64,000 nt of DNA from Leptolyngbya sp. FACHB-8 (GTDB lineage Bacteria > Cyanobacteriota > Cyanobacteriia > Elainellales > Elainellaceae), in NCBI RefSeq assembly GCF_014695575.1, contig NZ_JACJOO010000068.1, forward strand, positions 62,001-126,000, in the 5' to 3' direction. The translations under genes and the position numbers were made by a program. Each line of letters starts with the position of its first letter. The stretch's first letter is position 1. The notes under the pieces were generated by a model. The model was not told the origin of the DNA. It ran no database searches and saw only the letters and a list, made by a program, of their open reading frames with translations. Positions 46,284 through 54,289 of the stretch are shown piece after piece.

Positions 46284-46721
46284 ATGGGGCTGAGTGACGG
46301 AATTCGTAATCCAGATACACGGGCTAATGTAGTCGCAGATTGCGTCAAGTTGATGGATGAGCAAGTTGCCGCCAAAGGTGGACTGGGAGGCCTAGCGTTT
46401 AAAGCGACCTATGGCGCTGTCAAAGGCGTTGAGCCCGGTTACATTCCGGGGGCTATCCAACGGCTTTTACCCGAGGCGGTTGCCGCCCTTGAGCCCATCT
46501 GGAATGAGGGCGTTCAGTCTGGTGACCCCGTGCAATACTTGAGTGAACATCGCTCTCGAACCGCTGATATGCTGCTAAGCACAACAGATGCCCGTATTGA
46601 GAAGGCAAAGAATGGCGTTGTGCGTGCTTCCTACAATAAACTGCGCAAGTCAGTAAAGACAGATATTGAAGAGGCCGTTCCTGGGCTGGCTAAGATTCTC
46701 AATACGCATCTTCAGGGCTAA
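46284..46721 (+). CDS. DUF6918 family protein
   Basis: A 145-residue soluble protein with no signal peptide or membrane segment. The body LSDGIRNPDTRANVVADCVKLMDEQVAAKGGLGG...AFKATYGAVKGVEPGYIPGAI, followed by a helical half ending VKTDIEEAVPGLAKILNTHLQG, matches a family found in cyanobacteria and actinobacteria, with no assigned function. I start at ATG 46284, the beginning of the conserved block; an upstream in-frame start at 46263 adds seven residues. A clean terminator follows the stop. It stands alone between the bestrophin gene and a large non-coding gap. Confidence 0.75.
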   Translation: MGLSDGIRNPDTRANVVADCVKLMDEQVAAKGGLGGLAFKATYGAVKGVEPGYIPGAIQRLLPEAVAALEPIWNEGVQSGDPVQYLSEHRSRTADMLLSTTDARIEKAKNGVVRASYNKLRKSVKTDIEEAVPGLAKILNTHLQG

Positions 46722-46748
46722 ACCCAACGTACCGAGACTCAAATTCTA

Positions 46749-46778
46749 AGGGTGCTGTATAGAGCAGCACCTTTTTTG
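46749..46778 (+). terminator. Terminator after the DUF6918 gene
   Basis: GGTGCTG pairs with CAGCACC around a 7-base loop, followed by TTTTTT, 28 bp after the stop. Confidence 0.88.
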
Positions 46779-46926
46779 TTTGTGGCGATCGCCTGTTGCC
46801 CCTGGCTATAGCGCTCTCGCGTAACGTTACCCTAATCATGCAATGCAATAACTTACCGCCATTTCATCTCCAAAACCTTATTTAGCACTACTTTCACCAA
46901 ACTGATATATCTTTTCCGATCTAATG

Positions 46927-47050
46927 AACCTCAGTTCGGGATAAGCTGAAGTGCTCATTTTGTCGTGCGCAAAGCGCACGACAAAATGAGCGTTTTCGAG
47001 TGCCGCACGACGCGCGCCACTCGAAAACGCCCTTAACCCGAACTCAGGTT
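46927..47050. repeat. Family B double-hairpin element, best copy
   Basis: The ends AACCTCAGTTCGGGATAAGC and the complement AACCTGAGTTCGGGTTAAGG match closely. The first hairpin is CTCATTTTGTCGTGCGC and complement with loop AAA; the second is GCGTTTTCGAGTG and complement with a 15-base loop. TAATGA occurs at both edges (46922-46927 and 47050-47055, sharing one base with the element), a possible short target duplication. Confidence 0.82.
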
Positions 47051-47055
47051 AATGA

Positions 47056-47104
47056 GGTATGAGAGAGGGGCATAGGACGACGTCTCACGCCCCTCTCTCA
47101 TACC
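47056..47104. repeat. Hairpin adjacent to the family B element
   Basis: GGTATGAGAGAGGGGC pairs exactly with its complement, 16 bp, with a 17-base loop. Confidence 0.8.
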
Positions 47105-47237
47105 CCAAGCCCTATTCGAACCTGTAGATAAAAACTCAGCTAGGCGTTAATTCGTTTATCTACTGATTGAACGTGTCCATGCTCATCTAAGTAGCTAACG
47201 CAAGTAACTCTAAAGAAGTAGGCCGTTACGATTAAAG

Positions 47238-47296
47238 TAAGGCCCACAAAAGCTGTGTGACCCGCCTTGTACGTAGCACAACTTTTGTGGGCCTTA
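47238..47296. repeat. Hairpin with 15-bp arms
   Basis: TAAGGCCCACAAAAG pairs with its complement, with a looser AG.TGTG/CACA.CT stem inside. It ends in a TTTT run, so it could be a terminator, though no gene lies upstream on the plus strand within 500 bp. Confidence 0.7.
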
Positions 47297-47729
47297 TTTT
47301 AATTGACCTGAGCAAGTGATGGGTACTCTAAAAGATGTATTTATAAAAACATTTTTAGAATGAATTCAATTTTCTCTAGCTTTTCTTAAAAATTCTGTGC
47401 CGCAAAAATTTAAGCTTCTTATCTGAGTTTATCTATACTCTCTTAATACTGACCCTTAAGTGAAATAACTTCTCATTTTTAGAGGAGCCTTGCTGTAGAA
47501 GTATCACCAGGCAAAGAGAAGCCAGGATCAACAGATTTCCGAAAGCGTTTATTAGGAATAATTTGCAGTTATGACAGTAAACTTCATTTGAATTTTCTTG
47601 AACATTTTAGACCAGTTAACAACATGTTCAGTTTTTCACTCCAAAAACCGTACGACCTTTATAGAGTAGGGCATTCTTCGTTACTGTTTCGTTCAATACG
47701 TCCTCTAGAATAATCCCATTCACCTATTA

Positions 47730-47778
47730 GAGCAGGAGGAGAGATGCGGTATAGCACACTGTATCTCTCCTCCTGCTC
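47730..47778. repeat. Hairpin upstream of dps
   Basis: GAGCAGGAGGAGAGAT pairs exactly with its complement, 16 bp around a 17-base loop, about 175 bp before the dps start. Confidence 0.8.
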
Positions 47779-47952
47779 GAACAAATGAATATAGTGAGAT
47801 AATGATGAGGGATTGACGCCCAATAAAGAGGTGGTAGATTGAGAGTGACTGACCTCTAAGAATGCTGGATATAATTTTTATAAGAGCCCAGAAACTTATT
47901 GCATTCTTAAGCTCTGTTGGTGCACACGGATGTTGTTTTCTAGGGGAAAACC

Positions 47953-48510
47953 ATGGACGCGACAGCAAATTTAGTTCAAAGTTTCACGACAATGGGGCCT
48001 AATCCAATCGGGCTAGAGTCCAATGTAACGTTGCCAATTTGTGAGGGGTTCAATATTACCCTGGCAAGTTTTCAAGCCTTGTACTTGCAGTATCAAAAGC
48101 ATCACTTTGTTGTGGAAGGAGCTGAATTTTATTCTCTCCATCAGTTCTTCAACGAAAGCTATGACGAAGTGCAAGGCCATGTGCATGAAATTGGAGAGCG
48201 CCTGAATGGATTAGGCGGTGTTCCCGTTGCTAGCTTCTCCAAATTAGCGGAACTTTGCTGCTTTACCCCTGAGCCCGATGGTCAATATAGCTGCCGTCAA
48301 ATGGTCGAAAATGACCTGGCTGCGGAGCAAGCCATCATTCAACTTCTGAGGCGGCAGGCGGGGCAAGCTGAGAGCTTAGGCGATCGCGCGACCCGTTACC
48401 TCTACGAAAAAATCCTACTCGAAACCGAAGACCGGGCATTCCACCTGGCCCACTTCCTGGCTCGCGAAAGCTTGACCCCCGCGTTTCAACTTATGAACGG
48501 GCACTCATAA
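47953..48510 (+). CDS. Dps-family ferritin-like protein with substituted ferroxidase site
   Basis: A Dps mini-ferritin that stores iron or detoxifies peroxide as a 12-mer in the cytosol. The four-helix core shows [24 protein letters not shown] and [18 protein letters not shown]. In typical Dps the inter-subunit ferroxidase centre uses two His, one Asp and one Glu. Here the His residues (HH and LHQFF) and the Glu of HEIGER are kept, but the Asp position in VDE is His (HVHE). This fits the His-type ferroxidase class described for Nostoc punctiforme Dps4. AGGGGAAA precedes the ATG by 4 bp. 185 residues; a terminator follows. Confidence 0.85.
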   Translation: MDATANLVQSFTTMGPNPIGLESNVTLPICEGFNITLASFQALYLQYQKHHFVVEGAEFYSLHQFFNESYDEVQGHVHEIGERLNGLGGVPVASFSKLAELCCFTPEPDGQYSCRQMVENDLAAEQAIIQLLRRQAGQAESLGDRATRYLYEKILLETEDRAFHLAHFLARESLTPAFQLMNGHS

Positions 48511-48530
48511 GCTCTTGCACACCGCAATCG

Positions 48531-48582
48531 ATCCAGCATGTTTCAAGGAGTCTAAGCTTCCTTACAACATGCTGGATTTTTA
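48531..48582 (+). terminator. Terminator after dps
   Basis: ATCCAGCATGTT pairs with AACATGCTGGAT, with an inner GGAGT-containing loop, followed by TTTTT, about 20 bp after the stop. Confidence 0.85.
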
Positions 48583-48684
48583 ATTTGCCTGGCCGGACAT
48601 CGCCTCAGGAAAGGGGCTATGATCTGACTATGGGCCGGGTAGAATCCGCGCCTTTCCTGCTGACCGTGCCACTTCACTGACCCT

Positions 48685-49461
48685 ATGCCCACATCTGCAT
48701 ACCTTCTGGTCGCCCACGGCAGTCGCGATCCCCGTCCGCAACTTGCCCTGGAAACCCTGGGGCAGCGCGTTCAACAAGCTTTGGCTCAAACAACCCCGGC
48801 ATTGGCAACGACTCCCTCTTCAACAACGACTCAGCCGGCAACCACCATCCCTCTAGTTGAAACAGCCTGTTTAGAACTTCAACCCCAGCCTCTGCATCAG
48901 CAAATCCAGAACTTTGCAGAGCAAGCAATCGTTGCTCATATCTCAACCCTGGAGATCGTGCCCCTGTTCCTATTGCCGGGGGTGCATGTGATGGATGACA
49001 TTCCAGCGGAAGTGGCGATCGCCCAACAAGCCCTGGGACAAGGCGTTCAACTTCACATTCGCCCTTACCTGGGCGCAAACCCACAGCTCTTTGAATCCCT
49101 GAGGTCAGTACTTCCCAGGCCACGTCCCGGTGGAATGATCATTATGTCCCATGGGAGCCGCCGTCCGGGCGGCAATGACCCTATCGAGTCTCTCGCACAA
49201 CGTCTGGGGGCGATCGCCGCCTATTGGTCAGTATCTCCCACCCTGGAAGAGCAAGTCACAGCACAAATCCGCCAGGGATGTCAGGAAATCATCGTTTTTC
49301 CCTACATCCTATTTCCAGCGGGCATTACCGACGCGATCGCCACGACCCTGAATGAACTTTCCCAGCGATACCCTTACGTCCGATTCCAGGCCCTGCCAGC
49401 CCTGAGCGAAATTGCCCCCCTGGAACAATGGGTATTGACAAATGTGTTGAATCTTCATTAA
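48685..49461 (+). CDS. Sirohydrochlorin chelatase, CbiX/SirB family
   Basis: A chelatase that inserts a metal (iron for siroheme, or cobalt for cobalamin) into sirohydrochlorin. Two CbiX-type halves make up 258 residues. The first has YLLVAHGSRDPRPQLAL and the active-site histidine in PLFLLPGVHVMDDIPAEV. The second has IIMSHGSRRPGGNDPIESLA and FPYILFPAGITDAI. A Thr/Pro-rich stretch (TTPALATTPSSTTTQPATT, about 36-54) in the first half is unusual and may be a surface insert. The gene lies immediately before cobA, 148 bp away, and both are consistent with one siroheme branch. No Shine-Dalgarno is obvious. Confidence 0.88.
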   Translation: MPTSAYLLVAHGSRDPRPQLALETLGQRVQQALAQTTPALATTPSSTTTQPATTIPLVETACLELQPQPLHQQIQNFAEQAIVAHISTLEIVPLFLLPGVHVMDDIPAEVAIAQQALGQGVQLHIRPYLGANPQLFESLRSVLPRPRPGGMIIMSHGSRRPGGNDPIESLAQRLGAIAAYWSVSPTLEEQVTAQIRQGCQEIIVFPYILFPAGITDAIATTLNELSQRYPYVRFQALPALSEIAPLEQWVLTNVLNLH

Positions 49462-49609
49462 TCATGCGAAAATTGCATTTCATCTCTACATGAAATGCAT
49501 TCGAGAGCACATTCGTAACAAAAGATACGATCTGCCACCGTATGCCGAAGGATAATCCTCAAAAGTCTGCGACGCTCCGTTCTTTAGATTCTTTTAACTA
49601 TTTGCCTCC

Positions 49610-50374
49610 ATGCAACATTCTCCTGGAAAGGTGTATCTCGTTGGCGCAGGTCCCGGTGATCCCGGCTTGTTTACCTTGAAGGGCAAGACGCTGCTGGAAC
49701 ATGCCGATGTGGTCGTTTATGACGCCCTGGTCAGCCCTCAGATTCTCGCAATGTGCAACCCTAACGCCGAAATGATTAACGCTGGAAAACGTCGGGGGCG
49801 GCACTCGCTAATGCAGGAGGACACTACACAACTCCTGATTGAGAAGGCCCAGACCCATGCCGTCATTGTTCGGCTCAAAGGCGGCGATCCCTTCGTTTTT
49901 GGGCGTGGCGGCGAAGAGATGGAGGACTTGGTGCAAGCTGGCATCTCTGTGGAAGTAGTACCCGGGATCACCTCCGGTATTGCGGCCCCTGCCTATGCCG
50001 GCATTCCCCTGACCCACCGCGCCTATAGCTCCTCGGTAACCTTCGTAACTGGCCATGAAATGGCTGGGAAGTATCGCCCAGTTGTGAATTGGCGGGCGAT
50101 CGCCCAGGGCAGCGAAACCATCGTCATCTACATGGGTGTTCACAACCTGGCTTATATTGTTCAAGAATTACAAGCCGGAGGGCTTTCAGGCAGAACCCCT
50201 GTCGCGTTGGTGCGCTGGGGTACCCGGCCTGAACAGGAAGAACTGATCGGTACCCTGGAAACGATTGCCGAGCAAGTGCAACAGGCGGGTTTTGAAGCTC
50301 CTGCGATCGCCGTCATCGGTTCCATTGTCGCTATGCACGACATCCTTGCAGGATGCCGTCCTCTCGTTAATTAG
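49610..50374 (+). CDS. cobA: Uroporphyrinogen-III C-methyltransferase
   Basis: SUMT, which transfers two methyl groups from SAM to uroporphyrinogen III to give precorrin-2, the branch point to siroheme and cobalamin. A single-domain type of 254 residues (no CysG fusion). Motifs are VYLVGAGPGDPGLFTLKG at residues 7-24, VIVRLKGGDPFVFGRGGEE, VVPGITSGIAAPAYAGIPLTHR and, near the end, GRTPVALVRWGTRPEQEEL. It follows the sirohydrochlorin chelatase gene on the same strand, and hemB comes next. A strong terminator right after it shows that hemB is transcribed separately. No cobalamin riboswitch is seen upstream. Confidence 0.95.
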   Translation: MQHSPGKVYLVGAGPGDPGLFTLKGKTLLEHADVVVYDALVSPQILAMCNPNAEMINAGKRRGRHSLMQEDTTQLLIEKAQTHAVIVRLKGGDPFVFGRGGEEMEDLVQAGISVEVVPGITSGIAAPAYAGIPLTHRAYSSSVTFVTGHEMAGKYRPVVNWRAIAQGSETIVIYMGVHNLAYIVQELQAGGLSGRTPVALVRWGTRPEQEELIGTLETIAEQVQQAGFEAPAIAVIGSIVAMHDILAGCRPLVN

Positions 50375-50383
50375 TCCTTATCG

Positions 50384-50427
50384 AAAGAAGTGGCTCGGTG
50401 CAACGCACCGAGCCACTTCTTTTTTTA
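50384..50427 (+). terminator. Terminator after cobA
   Basis: AAAGAAGTGGCTCGGTGC pairs exactly with its complement around AAC, followed by a run of seven T. It starts 10 bp after the stop. Confidence 0.93.
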
Positions 50428-50561
50428 GCAATCGCCATCGTGATTAGATGAGGGCGAAGAGTATAGGCCCTATGCAATTTCACAGAACGTAACGTAAACC
50501 CTGACAGTTTCGCTCATTCAAAGCTTTAGACTCTTTAATACGTGAATTCTGCTCAATCCCT

Positions 50562-51545
50562 ATGTTTCCAGTTCATCGTCCCCGTCGCCTTCGCTCTAAC
50601 CCTCAGCTGCGCCGTATGGTGGCTGAGAACCAGCTGACCACCAGCGACCTCATCTACCCGTTGTTTGCCGTACCCGGAAGCGGGATTGCGAATGAAGTGC
50701 GCTCGATGCCGGGGGTTTATCAACTATCCGTTGACAAAATCGTTGAAGAAGCAAAAGAAACTTACGATTTGGGTATTCCGGCTATCATTCTGTTTGGTAT
50801 TCCGGAAGATAAGGATCTTGATGCAACAGGTGCATGGCACGATTGTGGCATTGTTCAGAAAGCCACAGAAGCCGTTAAAAAGGCTGTTCCCGACCTCGTC
50901 GTCATGGTTGATACCTGTCTTTGTGAATACACCTCCCATGGCCACTGTGGCTATCTCGAAACAGGGGATTTAACCGGTCGTGTATTAAACGATCCTACCC
51001 TTGAGTTACTGAAGAAAACTGCCGTTTCTCAAGCCAATGCCGGGGCCGATATTATTGCCCCTTCTGGCATGATGGATGGCTTTGTAACCTCCATCCGTCA
51101 AGGGTTAGATGAGAATGGATTCGAGGACATTCCTATCATGTCCTATGCGGCAAAATACGCCTCGGCTTATTACGGGCCGTTCCGTGATGCGGCGGATTCA
51201 ACCCCTCAATTTGGCGATCGCCGTACTTATCAAATGGATCCGGCCAATGGTGAAGAAGCTCTGAAAGAAATTGAGCTTGACATTGCCGAAGGAGCGGATA
51301 TGCTCATGGTTAAACCAGCACTCGCCTATATGGATATTATTTGGCGGGTTAAGCAGGCAACTCATCTACCCGTAGCTGCATACAACGTTTCTGGTGAGTA
51401 CGCTATGATCAAGGCGTCTGCTCTTAATGGTTGGATTGACGAACAACGCGTTGTAATCGAAACATTAACTGGATTCAAACGTGCGGGTGCAGACTTAATT
51501 TTGACCTATCATGCCAAGGATGCAGCCCGCTGGCTGCAGTCTTGA
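50562..51545 (+). CDS. hemB: Delta-aminolevulinic acid dehydratase (porphobilinogen synthase)
   Basis: Condenses two 5-aminolevulinate molecules to porphobilinogen, the entry to heme, chlorophyll and bilin synthesis. The 327 residues carry both Schiff-base lysines, in [19 protein letters not shown] and [13 protein letters not shown]. The metal site reads [15 protein letters not shown], a three-cysteine arrangement typical of zinc-dependent enzymes, unlike the Asp-rich site of plants. The start [15 protein letters not shown] fits the family. This gene and chlH in the window represent the first common and the committed steps of chlorophyll synthesis; hemB has its own upstream gap of 187 bp. Confidence 0.96.
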   Translation: MFPVHRPRRLRSNPQLRRMVAENQLTTSDLIYPLFAVPGSGIANEVRSMPGVYQLSVDKIVEEAKETYDLGIPAIILFGIPEDKDLDATGAWHDCGIVQKATEAVKKAVPDLVVMVDTCLCEYTSHGHCGYLETGDLTGRVLNDPTLELLKKTAVSQANAGADIIAPSGMMDGFVTSIRQGLDENGFEDIPIMSYAAKYASAYYGPFRDAADSTPQFGDRRTYQMDPANGEEALKEIELDIAEGADMLMVKPALAYMDIIWRVKQATHLPVAAYNVSGEYAMIKASALNGWIDEQRVVIETLTGFKRAGADLILTYHAKDAARWLQS

Positions 51546-51700
51546 TCAGGGTTAGGTTAAAAACCAAGAACAGCCCTGTCCATCTACCCGATTCAGATTG
51601 AGCAAATGAGTCCTGCTCCTTGGCAAGACTCCTGGCTATCTGATGTGTTTTGGCTGTTAGGTCGCAGAAACATCACATTGCCCCCTTCTCAATCTGAATT

Positions 51701-51907
51701 ATGAAATACACAATTACCAATACCGGCACAGACTGGTTGTTGAAGATATGGGAACCTGCTCCTGTCACTAACGATCGCGAGTTACCGTTTCTTTATAAGG
51801 TCAAACTTCGCTTTCCCAGCGAACAGGAAGCCAAGCAAGCTTTGGAACATTACTGGTATATGCACCGGGATGTTTCTCAGCGTGACTTGGTACTCTCTAG
51901 AGCTTAA
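51701..51907 (+). CDS. Small conserved protein, 68 residues
   Basis: A short soluble protein with no signal. The pattern MKYTITNTGTDWLLKIWEP and FPSEQEAKQALEHYWYMHRD suggests a compact mixed fold, and similar small proteins occur in cyanobacteria as far as I recall, without assigned function. It lies 155 bp after hemB on the same strand and could be transcribed with it. No strong Shine-Dalgarno is visible. A hairpin and a terminator follow. A real gene is likely from composition, but confidence is moderate because of its size. Confidence 0.6.
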   Translation: MKYTITNTGTDWLLKIWEPAPVTNDRELPFLYKVKLRFPSEQEAKQALEHYWYMHRDVSQRDLVLSRA

Positions 51908-51949
51908 AAGCTCTGTGTAGAATCACCTCAATTTTCGGTCTGGTTACTA

Positions 51950-52000
51950 ATTCCATAAAGAAGGGGCAGATGCTTTGCATCTGCCCCTTCTTTATGGAAT
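51950..52000. repeat. Perfect hairpin, 24-bp stem with 3-base loop
   Basis: ATTCCATAAAGAAGGGGCAG and the rest of the 24-base arm pair exactly around TTT. It has the same 24+3+24 geometry as the second hairpin of family A but unrelated sequence and no family A ends. Confidence 0.9.
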
Positions 52001-52024
52001 AAAAGCCTTCTGATGGCCTATCAA

Positions 52025-52062
52025 AAGAGCGGGTAGACGTCATCTTCTACCCGCTCTTCTTG
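52025..52062. terminator. Bidirectional terminator between convergent genes
   Basis: AAGAGCGGGTAGA pairs with TCTACCCGCTCTT, with CTTGTCC following on the plus strand and a preceding AAAA giving a T run on the minus strand. Confidence 0.75.
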
Positions 52063-52088
52063 TCCTCACACAATAGGCGATCGCCGTG

Positions 52089-53531
52089 TTAGAAGGAACT
52101 GAACGTATACACAATACCGAGCAGAGCACCGATATCAAAACTATCGAGTAACCCAGCGTTAACGGACGATGTGAAGGCCAAATTCGAGGTAATCGGAATA
52201 TCGACCCCAGCGGTTAATAGCAGGTCAAACTCATTATCGTCATCATCGAAGGAGAACGCTGTTCCTGCTCCAATGAAGGGATAGAACGAGAGAAATTCAG
52301 TTGAGAATCCATCAAAATCATAGGTCACTGGAACCAAAGCTGACACGCCATCCTCGATCAGCAGACTCGGACGAATCGAAATAGATGGAGCAACGGTAAT
52401 TTTGCTTACGACTGCGAAGCTGGTGTCACCCAGAGCTGTGTCGCCACCAATTCCCAAGTTAGCGCCAACTCCAATAAAGCTGGGATTATTGCGGCGGCTG
52501 GATAGCCCTAATTCCGCAGCCGTTTCTTCAACTTCCGATTCGGCTTCGGAGAGACTAGCTTCGACAGCATCATCCGTAGTGATGACGCCCCCGAAGGTGT
52601 AAGCCACTGCTGCAAACACTCCCAGGTCAAACTCATCAAAAGGAGCCGCATTCAAACCTGCAGTAATGGCGAAGTTCTCATTCAGGGGAATGTCAAGCCC
52701 TGCGGATAGGAGCAAATCCAGATTAGAGTCATCACCTGTGCTTAGAGTGAGACCACCGCCCACATAGGGAGCAATTCCACCGGGACCAGAGATGGGAAGG
52801 TCGTAGGTTACAGGCAGCAGAATGCTGACATCATCTTCAATGAAGACTGCTGGACGAACCGAGAAGGCGGGGGTAACGGCGAATCGACTGACGATCGCAA
52901 AACTCGTGTCACCAATGGCGGTATCCCCTGTAATGCCAACGTTGGGGCCAATCCCGATGAAGTTGTAACGGTAACGGGTTCCTACTCGCTGGGCGATTTC
53001 AGTCCCATCTTGAGTTTGAATGAGCTGTAGGGTATTCGGCTCGTCTGTGGAAAGACTGGCTGGCTCTTGATTAGCAGGGCTCTCTAAGTCGACTGCCGCT
53101 GCACTATCTTCGTTCAGTGCAAAGGGAGCAGGCGTCTCAACGACAGGTTCGTCTGCAACGATAGGCTCGTCTGCAACGACAGGCGAACCCATTGACTCAG
53201 TAATACTGGGAGCCCCAGGTTCCGGTTCGTTCATGGGGGCATCCATGGTTCCGGAATCCATGGGGTCTACTGCCTGGGCGATTTGTGTGGGGTTAGCAGC
53301 ACTGGAGACCTCTGCATCCCAATTTTTGGTGGGCTGAGGAGTAGCCATTCCCGTTGGGATGGTAGGGGCGATCGCTCCCTCCTGCACCAACATTCCCGCC
53401 TGAGACGTTGCAGTACTACCTTCAGACTCAGGGGTTGCAGCCAACGCACCAGCCTGACCTACCATCAGCGCTGAAGCCAATAAACCCATGGCAACGAGCG
53501 CTTGCTTGAAAAGAAAATCAAATTTCACCAT
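52089..53531 (-). CDS. Outer-membrane-like protein with two duplicated beta-rich domains
   Basis: A 480-residue protein with a signal peptide (FLFKQALVAMGLLASALMVGQAGALA), a Pro/Glu/Ala-rich acidic linker to about 190, and two similar domains of about 125 residues. Each begins FIGIGPNVGITGDTAIGDTSF or FIGVGANLGIGGDTALGDTSF and continues with SRFAVTPAFSVRPAVFIEDD-like alternating strands and VPVTYD. The second ends in phenylalanine, as do many outer-membrane beta-barrels. This suggests an internal duplication of a barrel-like unit. I start at ATG 53531, where GGAGGAG lies 2-3 bp upstream; the frame is open to 53657. Function unknown; secretion and outer-membrane location are inferred. Confidence 0.75.
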   Translation of the reverse strand: MVKFDFLFKQALVAMGLLASALMVGQAGALAATPESEGSTATSQAGMLVQEGAIAPTIPTGMATPQPTKNWDAEVSSAANPTQIAQAVDPMDSGTMDAPMNEPEPGAPSITESMGSPVVADEPIVADEPVVETPAPFALNEDSAAAVDLESPANQEPASLSTDEPNTLQLIQTQDGTEIAQRVGTRYRYNFIGIGPNVGITGDTAIGDTSFAIVSRFAVTPAFSVRPAVFIEDDVSILLPVTYDLPISGPGGIAPYVGGGLTLSTGDDSNLDLLLSAGLDIPLNENFAITAGLNAAPFDEFDLGVFAAVAYTFGGVITTDDAVEASLSEAESEVEETAAELGLSSRRNNPSFIGVGANLGIGGDTALGDTSFAVVSKITVAPSISIRPSLLIEDGVSALVPVTYDFDGFSTEFLSFYPFIGAGTAFSFDDDDNEFDLLLTAGVDIPITSNLAFTSSVNAGLLDSFDIGALLGIVYTFSSF

Positions 53532-54153
53532 ACTCCTCCACCTCAATGAATACAAAAAGCTCGAAGTTAACGAACTGTTTGCCTGCTTAGTACAGTCTGT
53601 TTCAAGCTTTCCTTGAAGCAGTTTGTAGAAATAAGTTGACGACCTTAAATAGCACAAAGAAACAAATCCGAAGGCTTATGCCTCCGAGTGGTCAAGTTAT
53701 TTCCAATGGATTCCTTAACCGTAGTTTCACCCGGAATTATAAGGGATTTAGACCGTAAAAGGAGATAGGCCCAAAGATAGAAAAAAAACGTAAAAGCCTT
53801 TTACGGACTGATCTCTTCGCAAAAGAAGTATATTTTTATACACAAAGATAGAATGAAAGATAATATTTTTATAAACTCTTACCTGTAATGGCTTAAAAAT
53901 TTTTAAAACTCTCTTCTTAGCCCAAACAAATCAAATATAAAATCCATTTTTTCAACTAATCTTGATACCTATACTAGGGGTATAGTCCTTTAGCCAATAC
54001 AGTTACAAACATAATCGCAGTAGCACATCTTTCCCGTAACATCTCTCTACCCAGTGAAGCATAGCGAGTGTGTAGAAGCTTTCCGAATAAACGACGCTTC
54101 GCCCGAGTAAAAATTGCCATAGCGATCGCCAGCTAGCGTCTACTCACATCTTT

Positions 54154-54216
54154 CCAAAACCTAAAAGGATAATTTTGCGTCACGACGCGACGCAAAATTA
54201 TCCTTTTAGGTTTTGG
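54154..54216. repeat. Hairpin with 28-bp perfect arms
   Basis: CCAAAACCTAAAAGGATAAT and the rest of the 28-base arm pair exactly with the complement around a 7-base loop. Confidence 0.88.
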
Positions 54217-54230
54217 TGTAAGACTTACCT

Positions 54231-54262
54231 AAAAGAGAGGCGGGGCTATGCCCCGCCTCTCT
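54231..54262 (-). terminator. Terminator of hom
   Basis: AGAGAGGCGGGGC pairs exactly with its complement around a 3-base loop and is followed by TTTT on the minus strand, about 27 bp after the hom stop. Confidence 0.8.
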
Positions 54263-54289
54263 CGTCGATATAGGCTTTGTGACAACTCC

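Larger units (their letters stand above)
46779..47952. other. 1.2-kb intergenic region with four hairpin elements
   Basis: No supported gene. It holds a family B element (46927-47050), a hairpin beginning 6 bp further on (47056-47104), another at 47238-47296 and one at 47730-47778. Everything from 47300 to 47725 is AT-rich without visible structure. The region precedes dps and must carry its promoter. Confidence 0.6.
53532..54289. other. Intergenic region with hairpins
   Basis: A 758-bp gap between two minus-strand genes. From 53540 to 54100 it is AT-rich and must contain the promoter of the 52089 gene; I can name nothing in it. A hairpin at 54154-54216 (28-bp arms beginning CCAAAACCTAAAAGGATAAT) and the hom terminator at 54231-54262 lie at the right. 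Confidence 0.55.

Noticed and set aside
49462-49609. Cobalamin riboswitch upstream of cobA
   Set aside because: No B12-box-like sequence could be found in the short gap.
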